NCBI RefSeq assembly: GCF_003201205.1
Contig: NZ_QICN01000002.1
Location: 530,829-594,828, forward strand
Reading direction: 5' to 3'
From: Sinimarinibacterium flocculans
Lineage (GTDB): Bacteria; Pseudomonadota; Gammaproteobacteria; Nevskiales; Nevskiaceae
Length of the DNA stretch: 64,000 nucleotides
Below are positions 11,088 through 19,049 of this stretch, piece after piece. Numbering within the stretch: position 1 is the stretch's first letter; the number at the start of each line of letters is the position of its first letter. The position numbers and the translations under genes are program-made. Under the pieces are notes generated by a model. The model ran no database searches. It saw only the letters and a list, made by a program, of their open reading frames with translations, and had not been told where the DNA came from.

Positions 11088-11795
11088 CTACCAGAGGTAA
11101 AAGAACGCGAAGATGAAGACCCACACCAGATCGACGAAGTGCCAGTACAGGCCCAGGGTCTCGACCATCTCGTAGCGGCCCTTGCGCCCGGTGAGAAATC
11201 CCGGTCGCTGATCGTCGAGCGCACCGCGGATGACCTTGGTCGCCATGACGATCAGGAAGATCACGCCGATGGTCACGTGGGTGCCGTGGAAGCCCGTGAT
11301 CATGAAGAAGGCGGCGCCGAACTGCGGCGCGCCCCAGGGATTGCCCCAGGGCCGAACGCCCTCGCTGATCAGCTTGGTCCACTCGAAGGCCTGCATGCCG
11401 ACGAAGGTGGCGCCGAGCAGTGCCGTCAGCACCAGCAGCGTCGCGGTCTTGCTCCGGTTCTTTTCGTAGCCGTACTTCACCGCCAGCGCCATCGTGCCGC
11501 TGGAACTGATCAGCACGAAGGTCATGATGGCGATCAGCAGCAGCGGCACGTTGGTCTCGCCGACGTGCAGGCCGAAGACGATGCTCGCGTTCGGCCAGTC
11601 CACCGTCGTCGAGGCCCGTGCCGTCATGTAGCTGATGAGGAAGCACGCGAACACGAAGGTGTCCGACAGCAGGAAGATCCACATCATCGCCTTGCCCCAG
11701 GGCACCTTCTTGAAGGCGCTCTGGTCGGACGCGAAGTCCGATGTCAGACCGCTGACGCCGGGCTGCAGTGCGGAAGTGGCCGGAACCTGGTTCAT
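11088..11795 (-). CDS. ctaE: Cytochrome c oxidase subunit III
   Basis: 235 aa with about five membrane helices. Conserved subunit III signatures are present: the helix beginning FLLSDTFVFACFL, and the C-terminal GFHGTHVTIGV and ETLGLYWHFVDLVWVFIF. Subunit III carries no metal; it stabilises subunit I and proton uptake. It lies 25 bp downstream of a second, divergent subunit-III-like gene, and an AGGAGAAAT ribosome site precedes its ATG. Confidence 0.95.
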   Translation of the reverse strand: MNQVPATSALQPGVSGLTSDFASDQSAFKKVPWGKAMMWIFLLSDTFVFACFLISYMTARASTTVDWPNASIVFGLHVGETNVPLLLIAIMTFVLISSSGTMALAVKYGYEKNRSKTATLLVLTALLGATFVGMQAFEWTKLISEGVRPWGNPWGAPQFGAAFFMITGFHGTHVTIGVIFLIVMATKVIRGALDDQRPGFLTGRKGRYEMVETLGLYWHFVDLVWVFIFAFFYLW

Positions 11796-11820
11796 GGCAT
11801 TTCTCCTCGGACGACCGTCC

Positions 11821-12516
11821 TCAGCTTCGGCACCAGGCGTAGAGCGGCTCGGCGCCGACGAACAGCACCGTGAACAGCACCGCCCAGACCAGCAGCAGGT
11901 AGTGCCAGTAGATCGCGCACAGGCCCACGGCCTCGCGCACCTGCGGCAGCGCCACGCCGCGCTGCAGGCGCAGCACGACGCGCAGCAGCGCGTAGAGCCC
12001 GCCGAGCATGTGCAGGGCGTGCAGGGCGCCCATCAGCACGAAGAAGGCGCTGCCGACATAACGCGCCATGCTGTAGCCGGCACCGGACAGCTCGCGCCAC
12101 AGCAATACCTGCCCGGCGATGAAGGCCACCGTGCAGGCTGCGCCGAAGCCGAGCGACTGTGCGAAGCGCTGCGCGTTGGCCTGTCGCGCCGCAGACCATG
12201 CCGTCTGCAGCGCCAGACTCGCCAGCACCAGCAGCGCACCGTTGATCCACAGCAAGGGCGGCTGCGGCAGGAAGTCCCACTCCGGCGCCGCGGCCATGCG
12301 CATGACGTAGGCGCTGATGGTGAGACCGAAGACCGACGTGACCACGGCGAGGAACACCGCCAGCCCGACCGGCGATGCGGTCAACGACACCTGCTGCGGC
12401 GGCAAGGCCGCGGTCTGCGAGTCGGCGATCCAGGGCTGCACGCCGACCGACTGGCGCACGAGCCAGCCGGCGAACGCCGCCATCAGCAGCGCGAGAAAGG
12501 CGAGCGTGATCGTCAT
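11821..12516 (-). CDS. Second cytochrome c oxidase subunit III-like membrane protein
   Basis: 231 aa, seven predicted membrane helices. The last part (HALHMLGGLYALL, then CAIYWHYLLLVWAVLF) matches the C-terminal helices of heme-copper oxidase subunit III, while the N-terminal region is more diverged. It overlaps the end of subunit I by 4 bp (ATGA), so translation is coupled. Two subunit-III-like genes in one operon occur in some caa3 and bo3-type loci. Whether both sit in one complex is not visible from the sequence. Confidence 0.85.
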   Translation of the reverse strand: MTITLAFLALLMAAFAGWLVRQSVGVQPWIADSQTAALPPQQVSLTASPVGLAVFLAVVTSVFGLTISAYVMRMAAAPEWDFLPQPPLLWINGALLVLASLALQTAWSAARQANAQRFAQSLGFGAACTVAFIAGQVLLWRELSGAGYSMARYVGSAFFVLMGALHALHMLGGLYALLRVVLRLQRGVALPQVREAVGLCAIYWHYLLLVWAVLFTVLFVGAEPLYAWCRS

Positions 12517-14306
12517 GACTTCGCCGCCGGTGCGTACCCCGGAAGCATCTCGACCTGCTCCGGCGGCACGTTCTGCGGGATGAAGTCGTCCTTCGCCCCC
12601 GGCACGCTGTAGTCGTAGGGCCAGCGATACACGACCGGCAGCTCGGGCCCGAAGTTGCCGTGCTGCGGCGGGTTGTGCGGCGTCTGCCACTCCAGCGTGG
12701 TCGCCTTCCACGGATTCGGATCGGCCTCGTCGCCGTAGAGCCAGCTCCAGACCAGATTGAAGATGAACAGGATCTGTGTCACCGCGACGACGATGGCGGC
12801 GATGGTGATGAAGGCATTGAGCGTCTGCACCGAATCGGAAATGAAGGCGGTTTCGCCGTAGGCGTAGTAGCGCCGCGGCACGCCCTCGAAGCCGATGTAG
12901 TGCATCGGGTAGTAGATCGCGTAGGTGCCGAGGAAGGTCATCCAGAAATGGATCTTGCCGGCGGTCTCGTTGAACATCCTGCCGGTGATCTTCGGGTACC
13001 AGTGATAGATCGCACCGAAGATCACCATGATCGGCGCCACGGCCATCACCATGTGGAAGTGGGCAACGACGAAGTAGGTGTCGGACAGCGGCACGTCGAC
13101 GGTGACATTGCCGAGGAACAGGCCGGTGAGACCGCCGTTGACGAAGGTGAAGATGAAGCCGATCGCGAACAGCATCGGCACCGTGAGCCGGATGTTGCCG
13201 CGCCACAGCGTCAGCACCCAGTTGTAGACCTTGATCGCGGTGGGCACGGCGATGATCAGCGTCGTCGTCGCGAACAGGAAACCGAAGTACGGGTTCATGC
13301 CGCTGACGTACATGTGGTGCGCCCAGACGACGAAGCTCAGCGCGCCGATGGCGATGATCGCCCAGACCATCATGCGGTAGCCGAAGATGTTGCGGCGTGC
13401 GTGCGTGGCGATCAGGTCGGAGACGATGCCGAAGGCCGGCAGCGCGACGATGTAGACCTCCGGGTGGCCGAAGAACCAGAACAGGTGCTGGAACAGCAGC
13501 GGGCTGCCGCCCGAGTGTTCGGACTGCTCGCCGAGATTGAGCATCGACGGCAAAAAGAAGCTGGTGCCGATGGTGTGGTCGAGCAGCATCATCAGCGCCG
13601 CGACGAACAGCGCCGGGAACGCCAGCAGCGCCAGCACCGTCGCCATGAAGATGCCCCAGACCGTCAGCGGCATGCGCATCAGCGTCATGCCGCGCGTACG
13701 CGCCTGCAGCACGGTGACGACGTAGTTCAGGCCGCCCATCGTGAAGCCGATGATGAACAGGCCCAGCGAGACCAGCATCAGGATGATGCCGCCGCCGACC
13801 CCGGGGGTGCCGGGACTCACCACCTGCGGCGGATACAGCGTCCAGCCGCCGCCGGTCGGTCCGCCGGGCGCGAAGAAGCTGGCCACCAGCACCAGTACCG
13901 CCAGCAGGTAGATCCAGAAGCTCATCATGTTGAGCCACGGGAACACCATGTCGCGCGCGCCAACCATCAGCGGGATCAGGTAGTTGCCGAAGCCGCCGAG
14001 GAACAATGCCGTCAGCAGGTAGACCACCATGATCATCCCGTGCATCGACACCGCCTGCAGGTAGTTGCTCGGGTCGATCAGCGAGAAGCTGTCGGGAAAG
14101 CCGAGCTGCAGGCGCATGACGATCGACAGCGCCAGCGCGACGAGGCCGATCGCGGTGGCGGTGATCGCGTACTGGATCGCGATGACCTTGGCGTCCTGGC
14201 AGAAGACGTACTTGCCGATGAAGCTGTGCGCATGCGGCGGCAGCTCCATCTCCGGCCCTTCGGCGGGCGGCGCAGTCGAGACGGCGTCGTAGATGCTGTG
14301 GGCCAT
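12513..14306 (-). CDS. ctaD: Cytochrome c oxidase subunit I
   Basis: 597 aa, the catalytic subunit. Metal ligands are all present: the low-spin heme histidine in SMHGMI, CuB histidines in GHPEVY (with the cross-linked tyrosine and the A1-type glutamate) and AHHMY, and the heme a3/a pair in AHFHMV. The D-channel entry motif GNYLIPLMVGARD is intact, so this is an A-type proton-pumping oxidase of the inner membrane. Its ATG overlaps the subunit II stop by one base (TGATG), and its stop overlaps the next start. The ATG begins MAHSIYDAV, with an AGGACCGA ribosome site inside the subunit II gene. Confidence 0.98.
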   Translation of the reverse strand: MAHSIYDAVSTAPPAEGPEMELPPHAHSFIGKYVFCQDAKVIAIQYAITATAIGLVALALSIVMRLQLGFPDSFSLIDPSNYLQAVSMHGMIMVVYLLTALFLGGFGNYLIPLMVGARDMVFPWLNMMSFWIYLLAVLVLVASFFAPGGPTGGGWTLYPPQVVSPGTPGVGGGIILMLVSLGLFIIGFTMGGLNYVVTVLQARTRGMTLMRMPLTVWGIFMATVLALLAFPALFVAALMMLLDHTIGTSFFLPSMLNLGEQSEHSGGSPLLFQHLFWFFGHPEVYIVALPAFGIVSDLIATHARRNIFGYRMMVWAIIAIGALSFVVWAHHMYVSGMNPYFGFLFATTTLIIAVPTAIKVYNWVLTLWRGNIRLTVPMLFAIGFIFTFVNGGLTGLFLGNVTVDVPLSDTYFVVAHFHMVMAVAPIMVIFGAIYHWYPKITGRMFNETAGKIHFWMTFLGTYAIYYPMHYIGFEGVPRRYYAYGETAFISDSVQTLNAFITIAAIVVAVTQILFIFNLVWSWLYGDEADPNPWKATTLEWQTPHNPPQHGNFGPELPVVYRWPYDYSVPGAKDDFIPQNVPPEQVEMLPGYAPAAKS

Positions 14307-15715
14307 CAGTCGGTCCTCCGGGCAAGCGCGGTCGGGTCTGCAGGTGCCGGCGCGGCGGCGAGCGCGAGCGTGTTGATGTGCGCGATCAGATCGCGGGTCG
14401 CGTCGTCGTCGCGCAGCAGCTTCGCCATCTCGGCCATCTGCCAGCCGTAGGCATCGCCGGGGTGGCGGCCGCGGATGCCGCGGCGGAAGTTCTCGAGCTG
14501 GCGTTCCAGGTACCAGTCGTCCTGCCCTGCGAGCCGCGGGGCCTGCGTGGCCTGCAGGCCCTGGCCTTCGCTGCCGTGGCAGGCGCCGCAGTTGCGCCAC
14601 ACGCGTGCGCCACGCTGCGGATTGCCGTCGATGCTGATGACCGGCGGCGGCTCCGGGAAGGTCTCGACGTAGGCCGCCAGGTCGGCCATCGCCGCACGGT
14701 CGGCGAGCATGCCCGCGAAGGCCCGCATCTGCTGTCCGTGGGTGTCGTCCGGATGCGCGCCCCGCGCGCCGGCCTTGAAGTATTCGAGCTGCCGGATCAG
14801 GTACCAGGCGTCCTGCCCGGCCAGCCGCGGCGCATTCATCTGCACATTGCCCTGGCCCTCCGCGCCGTGGCACGCGGCACAGGGCGTGTACAACGCCTTG
14901 CCGGCCGCGGCATCCGGCGCGGCCCGCGCCAGCTCGCTGGCATAGGTCGGCTGCGCCGCCAGCCACTGCTCGAAGACCTCGGGCTCGACCACCTCGACCA
15001 TGCCGCGCATCGCGAAGTGACCGATACCGCACAGCTCGGCGCAGAGGATCTCGAATTCGCCGGTGCGCGTGGGGGTCACCCACAGGTAGGACAGCTGGCC
15101 CGGCACCAGATCCATCTTGGCGCGGAACTGCGCGACCTGGAAGTTGTGCAGCACGTCGCGCGAACGCAGCAGCGCCTTGACCGGGCGATCCACCGGCAAC
15201 CGTACGCGCGAGCCGTGCACGAGCACATCGTCGTGACCGGCCGGATCGCTCGCATCCATCCCGAACGGGTTGTCGCCGGTCACCAGGCGCGTATCGACGC
15301 GACCGAAGCTGCCGTCTTCGCCCGGAAAGCGGAAACCCCAGTGCCATTGCTGGCCGACGACCTCGACCTCGTGCGCATCGTCCGGCACCGTCACGTAGCT
15401 GGCCCAGACGAACAGTCCCGGCGCCAGCAGCGCGGCGATGCCGACGGTGGTCACGCCGATCAGCCACCACTCCAGCTTCTTGTTCTCGGGCTCGTATTCG
15501 GCTCGCCGGTCCGCGCGCCATCGATAGCGCACGATCGCCCAGGCCATGAACACGTTCACCGCGACGAAGACGAAGCCGGTGACCCAGAAGGTGATGCCGA
15601 TGGTGTCGTCGATCGAGCCCCAGTTCGACGCCAGCGGCGTGAGCTGCCACGGACTGAGGAAGTGGAACAGGATCGAGCCGGCCAGCAGCAGGATCAAGGC
15701 GATGGCGATGGCCAT
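14306..15715 (-). CDS. ctaC: Cytochrome c oxidase subunit II fused to two cytochrome c domains
   Basis: 469 aa. Two N-terminal membrane helices are followed by the CuA cupredoxin domain with its ligands (QQWHWGF; CAELCGIGHFAM supplying Cys, Glu, Cys, His, Met). Two class I cytochrome c domains then follow, each with a heme-binding CxxCH (CAACH and CGACH) and similar flanks (GAEGQG / GSEGQG, RLAGQD, YLxRQLExF), so they arose by duplication. caa3 oxidases usually carry one such domain. Electrons would pass heme to heme to CuA to subunit I. The ATG follows GGAGGGTGCTGA and leads the operon apart from a possible short upstream frame. Confidence 0.96.
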   Translation of the reverse strand: MAIAIALILLLAGSILFHFLSPWQLTPLASNWGSIDDTIGITFWVTGFVFVAVNVFMAWAIVRYRWRADRRAEYEPENKKLEWWLIGVTTVGIAALLAPGLFVWASYVTVPDDAHEVEVVGQQWHWGFRFPGEDGSFGRVDTRLVTGDNPFGMDASDPAGHDDVLVHGSRVRLPVDRPVKALLRSRDVLHNFQVAQFRAKMDLVPGQLSYLWVTPTRTGEFEILCAELCGIGHFAMRGMVEVVEPEVFEQWLAAQPTYASELARAAPDAAAGKALYTPCAACHGAEGQGNVQMNAPRLAGQDAWYLIRQLEYFKAGARGAHPDDTHGQQMRAFAGMLADRAAMADLAAYVETFPEPPPVISIDGNPQRGARVWRNCGACHGSEGQGLQATQAPRLAGQDDWYLERQLENFRRGIRGRHPGDAYGWQMAEMAKLLRDDDATRDLIAHINTLALAAAPAPADPTALARRTD

Positions 15716-15913
15716 TCAGCACCCTCCTTGCGCAGTCGCCGCGACGCGCATGCGACGACGCGCGCGCATGAACGCACGGCGCCGCTCGACGGGCGGCAGT
15801 TGCGGTGAGACGGGGAAAACGTCGGCACGAGGAGGGCCGGCATCCGCGGCCGATGCCGCGGGTGTGCGTGATGACGGGCCGGCGAAACCGGCCGGATGTG
15901 TCAACGCATTCAT
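15716..15913 (-). CDS. Possible 65-codon leader reading frame upstream of cytochrome oxidase subunit II
   Basis: A 65-aa frame rich in Ala, Pro and Arg whose TGA immediately precedes the subunit II ATG, and whose ATG follows a GGGGGT stretch. Third-position G+C is clearly lower than in neighbouring genes and no family is recognisable. It could be a translated leader coupled to subunit II, or simply open frame in GC-rich DNA. Evidence rests only on its position and coupling. Confidence 0.25.
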   Translation of the reverse strand: MNALTHPAGFAGPSSRTPAASAADAGPPRADVFPVSPQLPPVERRRAFMRARRRMRVAATAQGGC

Positions 15914-16251
15914 CGGTACCCCCGGCGCTGTTCCGTGGGCGTGCGTCGCGGCTCCTCAACCGCGCGCGGAACTAGTGTTGCCTCAAATCACCGACGGACA
16001 CAAGCCCGGACGCCGCCCGACACGGCCGCAGCGGCCGACGATGCCGCGTCGGAAATCGGCGAACGCCCGCAATCGCAGACGGGCCGTGGCTTGGCGTGCC
16101 CGCAGGGTGCGCCACCCCGACGGACGACACGGCGACGTGCGAGGAAGCGCCGTCAACGGCGCGTCGATCGCGTACAGCGCGTGATGGCAATCGTCGGTGC
16201 GGGAATGCACGCCTTTTGCGCACGACTGCGCACATCCCAGCGGGAGCCCGC
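15914..16251. other. Non-coding divergent region between the oxidase operon and the glycosyltransferase
   Basis: About 340 bp that must hold the promoters of both the oxidase operon (minus) and the glycosyltransferase (plus). I see no convincing -35/-10 pair, terminator or repeat. The stretch around 15970-15990 (ACTAGTGTTGCCTCAAATCACC) is locally AT-richer and is the likeliest promoter zone. Confidence 0.3.
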
Positions 16252-17265
16252 ATGCACGCCGAGTCCGCGCACACCGCACCACCGCCGCTGTTCACCGTCC
16301 TGATCCCGACGTACAACCGGGCGCGCCTGCTGCTGCGCGCCCTCGACAGCGTCGCCGCCCAGGGCTGGCGAGATTTCGAGATCCTGCTGGTCGACGACGG
16401 CTCCACGGACGGCAGCCTCGCAGCGGCGCTGCGCTGGAGCCGGCGCCGCGATCAGCCGCTGCGATGGCTGCGTCAGGCACACGCCGGCGTGCACGCGGCC
16501 TACAACAGCGGCGTCGCCGCAGCGCTCGGCGAGCTAGTCGTCGTGCTCGGTTCGGACGACCTGCTGCTGCCGGACAGCCTGACGCGCCTAGCGCGGGCCT
16601 GGCACGCGATCCCGTCGTCGCGACGGGCGATGTACTGCGGCATCGCCGGGCACGGCGTGCACTGGCGCAGCGGCAGGCTCGTGGGCGACCGCTATCCGGC
16701 CGCGATCTGGGACGCCGACCATCTGGAACTCAAGCTCGGCCGGCGCATCGGCGGCGACAAGCCCGGCGCCTACCGACGCGACCTGCTGCTGCAGCATCCG
16801 TTTCCGGTGTTCGCCGGCGAACCGTTCATGCGCGAGTCCTTCGTGCTCAAGCGTCTCGCCCTGGACTACCGCACCCGCTATCTCGACGAGGTATTCCAGC
16901 TGTTCGACTACCAGCAGGACGGCCTGTCGGCCCGCGTCCGCGACCTGAGACGACGCTCGCCGCGCGGCCTGCGGCTCTATTTCCGCGAGGACGCCAATCG
17001 CTACACCGTCGCCTACGGCATGGCGGCGCGCTACGGCGCCCACGTGCGCTACGTCCGCCATGCGCTCGCGTCCGGCGCCGGCCTGCGTGCGCTGTGGCGC
17101 GAGATGCGGCACAAGGGCTGGCTGCTTGCCGGCCTCGTGCCTGGCACCCTCAAATGGCTGCGCGATTGCTGGGTGCTCGCCGCGCAGCGGCGCGCGGATC
17201 AGCGACCGCCCGCACAGCGCGAGCCGGCCGCTGGCGATTTCCAGCGCGGATCGTCGATGTCGTAG
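16252..17265 (+). CDS. Family 2 (GT-A) glycosyltransferase
   Basis: 337 aa. The N-terminal GT-A fold is clear: FTVLIPTYNRARLL, then LVDDGSTDGS (nucleotide-sugar aspartates) and LGSDD as the metal-binding motif. The C-terminal part is basic and ends in a probable amphipathic tail. Family members transfer a sugar from a nucleotide donor to cell-surface polysaccharide or other acceptors; the acceptor is unknown and no polysaccharide operon is nearby. The ATG is preceded by CGGGAGCC. Its last 67 bp overlap, tail to tail, the end of the lipoprotein gene on the other strand. Confidence 0.85.
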   Translation: MHAESAHTAPPPLFTVLIPTYNRARLLLRALDSVAAQGWRDFEILLVDDGSTDGSLAAALRWSRRRDQPLRWLRQAHAGVHAAYNSGVAAALGELVVVLGSDDLLLPDSLTRLARAWHAIPSSRRAMYCGIAGHGVHWRSGRLVGDRYPAAIWDADHLELKLGRRIGGDKPGAYRRDLLLQHPFPVFAGEPFMRESFVLKRLALDYRTRYLDEVFQLFDYQQDGLSARVRDLRRRSPRGLRLYFREDANRYTVAYGMAARYGAHVRYVRHALASGAGLRALWREMRHKGWLLAGLVPGTLKWLRDCWVLAAQRRADQRPPAQREPAAGDFQRGSSMS

Positions 17266-18401
17266 ACCCGCGGCACCAGGTAGTCCTGCGGATCGCGCAG
17301 GTAATCGAGTTCCGGCGGATGGGGCAGCGTCGCGAGCGCGTTGCGCCACTGCGTCTCGTAGGCCGAGGCGCCGCCACCGACCACCGGCGCCCAGGCGTCG
17401 TGATGGCTGGGAATGCTGAGCTGCGGCCGCGCAGCATCGACATAGGCCAGTGAATCGCGCAGGCCGCTGGTGACCATGCCGAAACCGACGATCGCCCCGG
17501 CCTGCACGTCGACGCAGTCCGGCAACGCGGCCAGCGCCTCGCGCACCGTCTCGCCGACTTCGTCGTCGCCGATGGGGCCGGTCGAGTCGTGCCACAACAG
17601 GCTGAAGTCGCCGACGCGCAGCTGGTACATCCACGTACCGCCTTCGGGCTGGCCGACGAGGCCGTCGTCGAACAGCGAGTCGACGAAGCGCACGGTCTCC
17701 TGCGGGTCGGTGTTCAGGTTCTCGAGATACACGAGAATTTCCGGCACGAACACCAGCGGCAGACCGCCGGTCAGCAGATCGCTGGGGTCGGCCGCCGAAT
17801 GCGGATGCTGGATCACGGTGACCGGCGGCAGGTCGCTCCAGATGCGGATCGAGCGCACGCTGCCGACCCCCGGCGTATCGCGATCGCCGAGCAGCAGGCA
17901 CGGAAAATCCACCGACGCCGGCAGTTCGGCGGCCCGCGCGCGCGCCGTGGCGCAGACCGTCCCGCCGGCAACCAGGGCTGCGCCGCTGAGACCGGCGACA
18001 TGACCGGCGTCCGCTGCGTGATCGAAGTGGCCGTGCCCGACGAGGATCGCCTCGGGCCGGATCGCCGCCAGTTCGTCGCGACCGATCGGCACGTAGTCGG
18101 CCTGCAGCCCGAGCGGCTCCCAGGCGTCGAACAGGAACAGGTGACCGCCCATGGAGGCGACGAAGCTCGATACGCCGACCCACCAGAGCTTGACCTTGGA
18201 CGGATCGGTCGCATCCGGTCCGAGGAGGGCCTCGCGCGCCGCGAGCACCTCGGGCCCGAGGCGTGGTGCCGGCGGCAGCGGCTGCCACGCGTCCGCCGGC
18301 ACGTCGCCGACGTTGCCGCCCGCCACCCCGCCGGCGGGATCGGAACCCGAGCAGGCCGCCAGCAGCAGTGCTGCGCAGATCCACGGCCATCGTCGATTCA
18401 T
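17199..18401 (-). CDS. Metallo-beta-lactamase-fold lipoprotein
   Basis: 400 aa. A lipoprotein signal (LLLAACSG, cysteine near residue 17) is followed by an MBL-fold hydrolase domain with the metal motif HGHFDHAAD (about residue 125) and later histidines (IQHPHS, LLWHDST, PSHHDAW). It is therefore a membrane-tethered, periplasm-facing hydrolase, perhaps an esterase or lactonase; the substrate is unknown. A GAGGAGAGCACG ribosome site precedes the ATG. It lies divergent from the FMN reductase at the edge of the steroid genes, so a role in steroid ester or lactone hydrolysis is possible but only suggested by position. Confidence 0.82.
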   Translation of the reverse strand: MNRRWPWICAALLLAACSGSDPAGGVAGGNVGDVPADAWQPLPPAPRLGPEVLAAREALLGPDATDPSKVKLWWVGVSSFVASMGGHLFLFDAWEPLGLQADYVPIGRDELAAIRPEAILVGHGHFDHAADAGHVAGLSGAALVAGGTVCATARARAAELPASVDFPCLLLGDRDTPGVGSVRSIRIWSDLPPVTVIQHPHSAADPSDLLTGGLPLVFVPEILVYLENLNTDPQETVRFVDSLFDDGLVGQPEGGTWMYQLRVGDFSLLWHDSTGPIGDDEVGETVREALAALPDCVDVQAGAIVGFGMVTSGLRDSLAYVDAARPQLSIPSHHDAWAPVVGGGASAYETQWRNALATLPHPPELDYLRDPQDYLVPRVYDIDDPRWKSPAAGSRCAGGR

Positions 18402-18497
18402 CGTGCTCTCCTCGTCGTTCTCGTTGTCGTTCCCGCACGGCAGCATGCATGGCTCCGCCGACGGCGGCATCATGCCCGGACCGACACGGAGAGTCCC

Positions 18498-19049
18498 ATG
18501 ATCCAACTGCTCGGCATTTCCGGCAGCCTGCGCAAGGCCTCGCTGAACACCGCGCTGCTGCGCGCCGCCGCCGATCTGGTCGAGGATGCCCGCCTGGAGA
18601 TCGCGACGCTGCACGGCATCCCGCTCTACGACGGCGACAGCGAGGCCGCCGACGGTCTGCCGCCGGCCGTGCAGGCCCTCCAGGCGAAGGTCCGCGACTG
18701 CGACGGCCTGATCCTCGCCACGCCCGAGTACAACAACGGCATCCCCGGCGTGTTCAAGAACGCCATCGACTGGCTGTCGCGACCGCCGGCGCAGACCAAG
18801 GTCGTGTTCGGCCATCGCCCGGTCGCGCTCATCGGCGCCTCGCCCGGCGGCTTCGGCACCGTACTGGCGCAATCCGCGTGGCTGCCCGTGCTCAAGGCCT
18901 TGGGCACGCGCCACTACAGCGGTGGCCGCCTGTTGCTCGCGCGCGCCGGCAAGGCGTTTGCCGAAGACGGCACGCTGGCCGACGCGGATGCGCGCGAACG
19001 GCTCGCGGAATTCCTGCGCGGCTACGTCGAGTTCGTGCGCAAGGGCTGA
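18498..19049 (+). CDS. NADPH-dependent FMN reductase (chromate/quinone reductase family)
   Basis: 183 aa. The flavodoxin-like fold shows the FMN phosphate loop GSLRKASLNTALLR at residues 9-22, and the conserved TPEYNNGIPGVFKNAIDW near residue 75. Such enzymes reduce quinones, chromate or free FMN with NADPH. Placed between the MBL lipoprotein and kstD, it could supply reduced flavin to HsaA, whose usual reductase HsaB is not seen in the window. That is inference. The ATG follows ACGGAGAGTCCC. It ends directly against the convergent kstD stop. Confidence 0.88.
   Translation: MIQLLGISGSLRKASLNTALLRAAADLVEDARLEIATLHGIPLYDGDSEAADGLPPAVQALQAKVRDCDGLILATPEYNNGIPGVFKNAIDWLSRPPAQTKVVFGHRPVALIGASPGGFGTVLAQSAWLPVLKALGTRHYSGGRLLLARAGKAFAEDGTLADADARERLAEFLRGYVEFVRKG

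Noticed and set aside
12660..14450. Long plus-strand frame (about 600 codons) opposite cytochrome oxidase subunit I
   Set aside because: Shadow of a GC-rich gene: composition is His/Gln/Arg-rich and low in hydrophobics. The opposite strand codes for a clear oxidase with all metal ligands.
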